DNA of 64,000 nt from NCBI RefSeq assembly GCF_001654455.1, contig NZ_CP015772.1, forward strand, positions 5,208,001 through 5,272,000, given 5' to 3'. A program made the translations under genes and the position numbers. Shown piece after piece: positions 58,480 to 64,000 of this stretch. The notes beneath the pieces were generated by a model. That model ran no database searches. It was not told the DNA's origin and was given only the letters and a program-made list of their open reading frames with translations. The stretch is from Niabella ginsenosidivorans (lineage in GTDB: Bacteria; Bacteroidota; Bacteroidia; Chitinophagales; Chitinophagaceae). The stretch's first letter is position 1. Every line of letters starts with the position of its first letter.

Positions 58480-58800
58480 ATGCAGTCGGATTCTAAAATA
58501 TTTTTTCAAATAATACGAGCCGTTCAACAACTGATTCCTGATGCAGAAGTGCATTTGTTTGGCAGCCGGCTTAATCATACTGCTACTGATGAAAGTGACT
58601 GGGATATTTTGATACTATTAAATGAAAAACCATCAAAGCAATTAAAACAAAAAATTCATGATGCGGTATTCCCGATCAGTATAGCGGCAAATGCATTTAT
58701 TAATACCCTTATTGCCAGCAAAAATGACTGGAACAACAATCCATCTTATTATTCGATCCATCAGTCTATCCGGAATAATGATTTGTCAGTTGCAAAATGA
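58480..58800 (+). CDS. Minimal nucleotidyltransferase (MNT) domain protein, antitoxin of MNT/HEPN pair
   Basis: A 106-residue nucleotidyltransferase of the MNT group. The GSR motif is in VHLFGSRLNHTATDESDWDILILL (about 25-48), with the D-x-D metal pair in SDWDIL. In MntA/HepT-like pairs the MNT protein AMPylates and blocks the HEPN RNase. The following gene overlaps by 4 bp (ATGA), a typical coupled TA layout. It has its own promoter. Confidence 0.85.
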   Translation: MQSDSKIFFQIIRAVQQLIPDAEVHLFGSRLNHTATDESDWDILILLNEKPSKQLKQKIHDAVFPISIAANAFINTLIASKNDWNNNPSYYSIHQSIRNNDLSVAK

Positions 58801-59201
58801 GCAGTGTTAAACATTTATCCGTTCAACAAAAATTACGTAAAGCACATGCGTTGTTTAATGAAGTTGAAACCCTCATTCAGTTCGGGTATTATACAACTGC
58901 CGTTAACCGTCTGTATTATGCGTGTTTTCACGCGGTAAAAGCATTATTGCTTACAAAGGATCTTATTCCTAAAACGCATAGCGGTACGGTTGCCTTGTTG
59001 CATAAACACTTTGTACAGGCGCAATTGTTTGATATACAACAAGCTTCTTTTTACAGCAGGATCATGCAAGAGCGTATTGACGATGATTATAATGATTTTA
59101 TACTAACTGATAAAGATGAAGTGAACAGCTTTGTTTCGCCGGCTAAAGAACTAATTGCATATATTGAACGCTTAATAGATATAACCAGTAATGAGTATTG
59201 A
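58797..59201 (+). CDS. HEPN-domain protein, toxin of MNT/HEPN pair
   Basis: A 134-residue HEPN protein (PF05168-like). The N-terminal helix holds NRLYYACFHAVKALL (about 41-55), with R-x6-H as the putative active motif, and 'KTHSGTVALLHKHFV' (about 64-78), the usual second block. HEPN members of this type may act as RNases; with the MNT partner it forms a TA or defence module. Its last 11 bp overlap the hemL start, so hemL translation is tied to it. Confidence 0.82.
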   Translation: MSSVKHLSVQQKLRKAHALFNEVETLIQFGYYTTAVNRLYYACFHAVKALLLTKDLIPKTHSGTVALLHKHFVQAQLFDIQQASFYSRIMQERIDDDYNDFILTDKDEVNSFVSPAKELIAYIERLIDITSNEY

Positions 59202-60489
59202 TAAAAATACAACTCTTTTTTCCCGCGCCCAGCAAAGCATTCCCGGCGGGGTAAACTCCCCCGTACGAGCCTTTAAAAGTGTAGGCGGAACTCCTGTTTT
59301 TTTTGAAAAAGCCAAAGGCGCTTATTTGTATGATGTGCAGGGGCAGCAATATATTGACTATATCGCTTCCTGGGGGCCAATGATCCTGGGGCATGGATAT
59401 GAGCCGGTTGTAAAAGCCATACAGCAGCAGGTAGAAAAAGCCACTTCCTTTGGAGCACCTACTGAACTGGAGATTGAAATGGCCGAGCTCATTAAGTCTA
59501 TGGTACCGAACGTAGACCTGATCCGTATGGTCAATAGCGGAACCGAAGCCTGTATGAGCGCTTTGCGGGTAGCGCGCGGTTATACAGGGAGAAATAAATT
59601 CATCAAATTTGAAGGTTGCTATCATGGCCATGCCGACCCGTTCCTGGTAAAGGCGGGCAGCGGGGTGGCTACTTTTAATATCCAGACCGTACCCGGAGTT
59701 ACGGCCGGCGCGGCTAGTGATACATTAACCTGCGCTTATAATGATCTGGACGCGGTTGAAAAACTGGCAACAGATAATAAAGGAGAAATAGCCGCAATCA
59801 TTGTAGAACCGGTGGCCGGTAATATGGGCTGCATCCTTCCAAAACCAGGCTTTCTGGAAGGCCTGCGCAGGATCTGTGATGAAGAGGGGATGGTGCTGAT
59901 CTTTGATGAAGTGATGAACGGGTTTCGGCTGGCTTTGGGCGGGGCGCAGGAGCGGCTGGGTATTGATGCGGACCTGGTAACCTACGGTAAAGTAATAGGA
60001 GCCGGCATGCCGGTTGGTGCTTTTGGTGGCAAAAAGCAGATTATGGAAGTAGTGGCCCCGTTGGGGAACGTGTACCAGGCAGGTACGCTAAGCGGTAACC
60101 CGGTAGCCATGATCGCGGGGTTAACCTTATTAAAAGCGCTGAAAGCAACCCCCGAGTTATTAATGGAGTTAGATGATAAAACACAATATTTAAAAGACGG
60201 ACTGGAAGAGGTATTAAAAGCCTGGGGGCAACCCTATGTTATCAATCATTTTGGCAGCATGCTCAGTATTCACTTCAGCAATCAGCCGGTAATTGATTTT
60301 GCAACAGCTGCTGCTTCAGATACAGTACTGTTTAAAAAATTCTTCCATGCCTTATTAAAACGTGGCATCTACCTGCCGCCTTCGGCTTTTGAAAGCTGGT
60401 TTTTGAACAATGCATTAACGGTAGATGATCTGGATAAAACGATACGGGCAGTAAAAGAGAGCCTGGAAGAGATCAGCAAACGGGATTAA
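59191..60489 (+). CDS. hemL: Glutamate-1-semialdehyde 2,1-aminomutase
   Basis: A 432-residue PLP enzyme of heme synthesis, converting glutamate-1-semialdehyde to 5-aminolevulinate. It begins SIDKNTTLFSRAQQSIPGGVNSPVRAF, has DYIASWGPMILGHG, NSGTEACMSALRVARGYTGR, FEGCYHGHADPFL and the Schiff-base Lys in TYGKVIGAGMPVGAFGG (about 270). The ATG 59191 lies inside the preceding HEPN gene. HemA and HemC are not in the window. Confidence 0.96.
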   Translation: MSIDKNTTLFSRAQQSIPGGVNSPVRAFKSVGGTPVFFEKAKGAYLYDVQGQQYIDYIASWGPMILGHGYEPVVKAIQQQVEKATSFGAPTELEIEMAELIKSMVPNVDLIRMVNSGTEACMSALRVARGYTGRNKFIKFEGCYHGHADPFLVKAGSGVATFNIQTVPGVTAGAASDTLTCAYNDLDAVEKLATDNKGEIAAIIVEPVAGNMGCILPKPGFLEGLRRICDEEGMVLIFDEVMNGFRLALGGAQERLGIDADLVTYGKVIGAGMPVGAFGGKKQIMEVVAPLGNVYQAGTLSGNPVAMIAGLTLLKALKATPELLMELDDKTQYLKDGLEEVLKAWGQPYVINHFGSMLSIHFSNQPVIDFATAAASDTVLFKKFFHALLKRGIYLPPSAFESWFLNNALTVDDLDKTIRAVKESLEEISKRD

Positions 60490-60541
60490 AGTTCTAATAG
60501 TTACCTGTATTGATCTTATATCCTATAGTTGATGACCTGTT

Positions 60542-61783
60542 ATGTCAAAAAAGTTTTTATTTTTTATCCTTTTCCCGGCACTGCTGCATCCGTTTGCAGG
60601 CAGTGCTCAACGTGTACAGCCTGGCATCTGGCAGGGCGTGTTGCAGCGGCCGGATGGACAGCGCATCATTTTTAATTTTGAATCGGCCATACTGAAAGGA
60701 AAACCGGTGCTTTATGTGATTAACGCCGGGGAGCGCCTGCTGGTAGACGACCTGAAGCAAAAGGGCGATTCGCTCTGGATCCGGATGCCATTTTTTTCCT
60801 CCGGCTTTACATTGCGGATAGAACGAAATGGCAACCTGAAAGGAGTGTATGTAAAGGATTATGGTGCCCGGAAAGAAGAAATGCCCTTTTATGCGGTACA
60901 GGGAGTAGCCGGGCGGTATCCTATTGGCAAACCGGCCGCAGTGAACATTAGCGGGCGCTGGGCAGTGACTTTTGGCAGAAATGGAAAAATCGAACAGGCC
61001 ATTGGTGAATTTGCACAGGAAGCCGGCGGCCGGATCACAGGTACCTTTTTGACCGCTACGGGCGATTACCGCTATCTTGAAGGAGCTGTAAACGGAGATT
61101 CCCTGCATCTTTCCGGTTTTGACGGCGGACATGCATTTGTGTTTACTGCATTATTGAACAATAAAGACAGTATCCGTGAAGCTGCAGTATACTCCGGTCT
61201 GCGGCCTCCACTGCAATGGACGGCGGTGCGCAACGATACAGCACAACTGCCGGATGAGTATACCTATACCAAATTAAGAGACGGGGAAAGCCGGCTGAAT
61301 TTCCGGTTCCGGTCCACCTCCGGTGAATGGATTTCTATTAATGATGCCCGGTATAAAAATAAAGTGGTCATTATACAGATCCTGGGCTCGTGGTGCCCTA
61401 ATTGTATGGACGAAACTGCCTTTTTGAGCGATTATTATACCCGCAATAAAGCGCGCGGTGTGGAGATCATCGGGCTGGCTTATGAGCGTACCGGCGATTT
61501 TGAAGCCTCGCGCAAAGCCCTGATCCCTTTTCAGAAACGGTACCATGTAACCTATCCGTTCCTGGTAACCGGTGTTTCCGTTTCCGATGAGCAGCGCACA
61601 GAAAAAACACTGCCCCAGCTGGAAAGCATTAAGGCTTTTCCAACATCGATTGTGATTGATAAAAAAGGGAATGTACGGAAAATTCATTCTGGGTTTAATG
61701 GTCCCGGTACGGGGAAGCATTACGAAGAGTTCAAAACAGCATTTGAATCCTTAATAGACGAGCTGCTGAAAGAGCCTTCCTAA
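60542..61783 (+). CDS. TlpA-like thioredoxin-fold protein, exported
   Basis: A 413-residue exported protein. Signal peptide MSKKFLFFILFPALLHPFAGSAQ. The first two thirds are beta-rich and unassigned. The last 130 residues form a TlpA/AhpC-TSA domain with the redox motif WCPNC (about 284) in ILGSWCPNCMDE, and 'FPTSIVIDKKGNVRKIHSGFNG'. The protein probably reduces or isomerises disulfides in the periplasm. Its stop codon overlaps the stop of the convergent dehydrogenase gene. Confidence 0.85.
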   Translation: MSKKFLFFILFPALLHPFAGSAQRVQPGIWQGVLQRPDGQRIIFNFESAILKGKPVLYVINAGERLLVDDLKQKGDSLWIRMPFFSSGFTLRIERNGNLKGVYVKDYGARKEEMPFYAVQGVAGRYPIGKPAAVNISGRWAVTFGRNGKIEQAIGEFAQEAGGRITGTFLTATGDYRYLEGAVNGDSLHLSGFDGGHAFVFTALLNNKDSIREAAVYSGLRPPLQWTAVRNDTAQLPDEYTYTKLRDGESRLNFRFRSTSGEWISINDARYKNKVVIIQILGSWCPNCMDETAFLSDYYTRNKARGVEIIGLAYERTGDFEASRKALIPFQKRYHVTYPFLVTGVSVSDEQRTEKTLPQLESIKAFPTSIVIDKKGNVRKIHSGFNGPGTGKHYEEFKTAFESLIDELLKEPS

Positions 61784-62793
61784 AAATGTACCATTGCCTT
61801 GATCACTCCTGTAGCAGGGTTGAGCCAGGAGGCAAATTGCCCGGGTACTTCATCAAAACCAACCGTATGTGTAATATAGGTCTGTGGCCGGATACTGCCT
61901 TGCTTCATACTTCGGATTACCTGCTCAAAATCTTCTTTTACGGCATTGCGGCTGCTCATTAAGGTACTTTCCCTTTTATGAAATTCAGGATGACTGAAGG
62001 AAAAGGCTTCTTTCTGCAAACCGATCAATACATAGCGGCCGCCGTGTGCCAGGTATTGAATGCCATTGTTGATCGCTCCAAGGTTACCAGTGGCATCGAT
62101 AACCACGGTCGGAAAATCACCATTGGTGATGGCTTTTACCTGTTCAACGGCATCTTTATCGGTTCCGTTCACTACAGCATGTACCCCGAGGTGCTCTTTG
62201 CAAAAACGCAGCCGGTCGGCATTAATATCCAGGGCAATTACCCGGGCGCCGGCAATACGCGCCAGTTCCATGGTGCCCAAACCAATGGGGCCGGCACCGG
62301 TCACCAGTACATACTCGCCGGGTTGCACACCCGCCCTGCGCACTCCGTGGGCGCCGATCGCCAATGGTTCTACCAATGCCAGTTCATCAGCGTTGAGACC
62401 CTGGCCATGCAGCAGGCTGCCGGCTGGCACAATGATCTCTTCCCGCATACCACCGTCTACATGCACACCAAATACTTGTATGCTCACACAACAATTGGGT
62501 TTACCTGCCCGGCATGCAATGCAGGTACCACAACTGAAATAGGGTATGATGGTTACGCTTTCGCCCGCTTCAAAGCCTCCGGCTCCGCCGGTATCGGTCA
62601 GCTCGCCGGATAGCTCATGCCCCAGGATACGGGGATAGCTGAAGAAAGGCTGGGTCCCCTCAAAAGCATGGAGGTCTGTACCGCAGATGCCTACCCGCTT
62701 CAGGCGGATTCGGGCCATACCGATACCGGCTTCCGGAAGCGCATCTTCGCGGAAGGCAAAATGCCCAGGGGCTGTGCAAACAAGAGTTTTCAT
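61780..62793 (-). CDS. Zinc-dependent MDR-family sugar/alcohol dehydrogenase
   Basis: A 337-residue medium-chain dehydrogenase. The catalytic zinc site is CGTDLHAFEG (about 37) with GHELSG (about 58); the structural zinc site has four Cys in CGTCIACRAGKPNCC (about 88-102). The NAD loop is VTGAGPIGLG (about 164). Members oxidise polyols or sugar acids such as L-idonate or L-fuconate-pathway intermediates. The aldo/keto reductase gene is upstream on the same strand, so a sugar-breakdown operon running in from the right edge is likely; L-fucose or a similar sugar is a guess. Confidence 0.85.
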   Translation of the reverse strand: MKTLVCTAPGHFAFREDALPEAGIGMARIRLKRVGICGTDLHAFEGTQPFFSYPRILGHELSGELTDTGGAGGFEAGESVTIIPYFSCGTCIACRAGKPNCCVSIQVFGVHVDGGMREEIIVPAGSLLHGQGLNADELALVEPLAIGAHGVRRAGVQPGEYVLVTGAGPIGLGTMELARIAGARVIALDINADRLRFCKEHLGVHAVVNGTDKDAVEQVKAITNGDFPTVVIDATGNLGAINNGIQYLAHGGRYVLIGLQKEAFSFSHPEFHKRESTLMSSRNAVKEDFEQVIRSMKQGSIRPQTYITHTVGFDEVPGQFASWLNPATGVIKAMVHF

Positions 62794-62936
62794 AATGCGA
62801 AATTAATTGTTATTTTGACAATTGATAACTCTTTTATAGGCTGCTATGGCCCTTTAACGGGACAGGCATACTAATCTCCCAGGTCATTAAAGCCTGAACT
62901 ATTGACTGTTATATTGTATACGCTTAAAAACACGGC

Positions 62937-63956
62937 TCACAGATACGGATAGTCTTCCGCGATCAGCTCTTCTTCTTTCAATCGATTCCAGAAATCAACG
63001 GGGATTTTAATATGCCCCATTTCCACATTCTTACGCATACGGGCGGGGTTGCTGCTGTTCAGGGCAATGCTTTCCACCCCCGGTACATGAAGCCCAAAGT
63101 AAATAGCTGCCGCCGCGGGTTCGATCTTAAACTCGCGGCAGATCTCATAATACCGGTCGCGCCAGTGGTAATAATGCGCATGCTCCGGATTGTTGCGGTT
63201 CAGCAGGATATAATTAAAATAATCACTGCCTGTCAGAAAGCCGCCGTGAAATACCGCGGAATTGATGATGGCAATACCCTGCCGGTACAAACTGTCCATA
63301 AAAGCGATCAGATCTTTGGGATGGTGGTATATGGTAAAGCTGTTGGCGATCATCACCCAGTCCAGCTTTATATCGGTTGCAATTTTCTCAATAGCCCTCC
63401 AGTCCTTTGCCCCTATGCCTATACCGGCTACTTCTCCCTTTTCTTTTAGTTCGGTAAGCGCCCCGTAGGCGCCCAGTATATCGTCGTACCGTTTCTGGTA
63501 ACCGGTTTCATCTTTGGCAGCAGCCAGGTATTCATCCGGATCATGCACAGAAACCAATTGTGGTATATAACCGCCCAATAATTCATTTCCCTGCCGGAAA
63601 CATTCCAGGATTCCTTCGTAGCTGATCTTTTGTTCGGCATCATTTTTCAGACCATGCCAGATCCCCTTTTCAAAAGTCGGTTCGGGCGTTGTAAGGGGTT
63701 TTTGTACCCAGGCAAGTTTATTGCTGATCAGAACTTCGTTTTTGGCAATGCCAAGGTCCTGCAGACATTTGCCCAATTCCTCCAGGGCCAGCCCGGCGCC
63801 GTATTTCCCCGCGGAGTCAAACAGGGGGGTATCCCCGGCCGGCGTGGCGGCAATATATTCTTTTACAATGGCAAGCTTTTCATTATATGGCAATTCCCGG
63901 TACAGGTTGCCCAAAAGGCTGGTGCCGGAACACACAACAGGTAACTTTATTTGCAT
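62937..63956 (-). CDS. Aldo/keto reductase family protein
   Basis: A 339-residue protein. The catalytic tetrad region shows 'TPLFDSAGKYGAGLALEELGKCL' (Asp/Tyr), SNKLAW (Lys, about 80) and 'QLVSVHDPDEYL' (His in the fourth position, about 133). This resembles the L-fucose or D-threo-aldose 1-dehydrogenase subgroup. It starts at ATG 63956, close to the window end, and precedes the MDR dehydrogenase gene by 143 bp in the same direction. Function by context is sugar oxidation. Confidence 0.82.
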   Translation of the reverse strand: MQIKLPVVCSGTSLLGNLYRELPYNEKLAIVKEYIAATPAGDTPLFDSAGKYGAGLALEELGKCLQDLGIAKNEVLISNKLAWVQKPLTTPEPTFEKGIWHGLKNDAEQKISYEGILECFRQGNELLGGYIPQLVSVHDPDEYLAAAKDETGYQKRYDDILGAYGALTELKEKGEVAGIGIGAKDWRAIEKIATDIKLDWVMIANSFTIYHHPKDLIAFMDSLYRQGIAIINSAVFHGGFLTGSDYFNYILLNRNNPEHAHYYHWRDRYYEICREFKIEPAAAAIYFGLHVPGVESIALNSSNPARMRKNVEMGHIKIPVDFWNRLKEEELIAEDYPYL

Positions 63957-64000
63957 AGGTCAAAATTATCTGAAATGACGAATAATAAACATTCAATATT

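Noticed and set aside
1-64000. tRNA, rRNA, tmRNA, RNase P RNA or CRISPR arrays
   Set aside because: I looked through the spacers for cloverleaf patterns, conserved rRNA segments and regularly spaced repeats and found none; short structured RNAs could still be missed by eye.

Overview
The window comes from a Bacteroidota chromosome, most likely a member of the Chitinophagaceae. Reasons: a CarboxypepD_reg-like/plug/beta-barrel outer-membrane protein, SgcJ/EcaC, DUF3098, DUF4157-type, DUF4488-like and DUF1080 proteins, a CarB of about 950 residues without an MGS domain, a monofunctional BirA, promoters of the TAnnTTTG type, and almost no Shine-Dalgarno sequences. I see no rRNA, tRNA or CRISPR array.

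Layout. 1-4.4 kb: two metallophosphoesterases, a YjjG-like HAD phosphatase, a glycosyltransferase overlapping an LpxH-like gene, the wreck of a fic gene, and an SRPBCC protein. 4.5-11.3 kb: outer-membrane beta-barrel protein, PAP2-like membrane protein, recA with a clear promoter and terminator, a DUF6686-like protein and a trans-sulfuration-type PLP enzyme. 11.5-22.6 kb: carbohydrate block with a giant cyclic beta-1,2-glucan synthase homologue (NdvB type, GT84 plus GH94), split by a one-base frameshift in an A7 tract, then a secreted GH36 alpha-galactosidase. 22.6-31.1 kb: a repeat-rich spacer, small enzymes, an S9 peptidase, an HxlR regulator divergent from a dihydrofolate-reductase-like gene, GNAT, a nucleoid-associated protein and pdxA. 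31.5-47.5 kb: mostly core genes (carB, S8 and M23 peptidases, bcp, birA, rsfS, ftsH, a LUD protein, a DUF937-OmpA protein, DUF1080). 54.1-64 kb: leuS, DUF3098-uppP, an MNT/HEPN toxin-antitoxin pair, hemL, a TlpA-like protein, and a leftward sugar dehydrogenase/aldo-keto reductase pair running off the edge.

The accessory region is 47.47-54.1 kb. It holds an IS110-family transposase with a structured non-coding end, two members of an unrecognised protein family on either side of it, an ORF with a nuclease-toxin-like C-terminal pattern preceded by a strongly structured RNA with its own promoter and terminator, a small HTH gene beside a perfect operator-like palindrome, and an AbiD/AbiF-family HEPN protein. 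Directly upstream of the HEPN gene is a predicted RNA of about 115 nt with its own promoter, a hairpin and a terminator. A RhuM remnant and a further hypothetical gene follow, and the spacers are packed with inverted repeats. The HEPN protein plus RNA is the clearest defence system here. The second RNA-plus-ORF pair 1.5 kb away has the same architecture and does not match anything I recognise; it is the best candidate for something undescribed.
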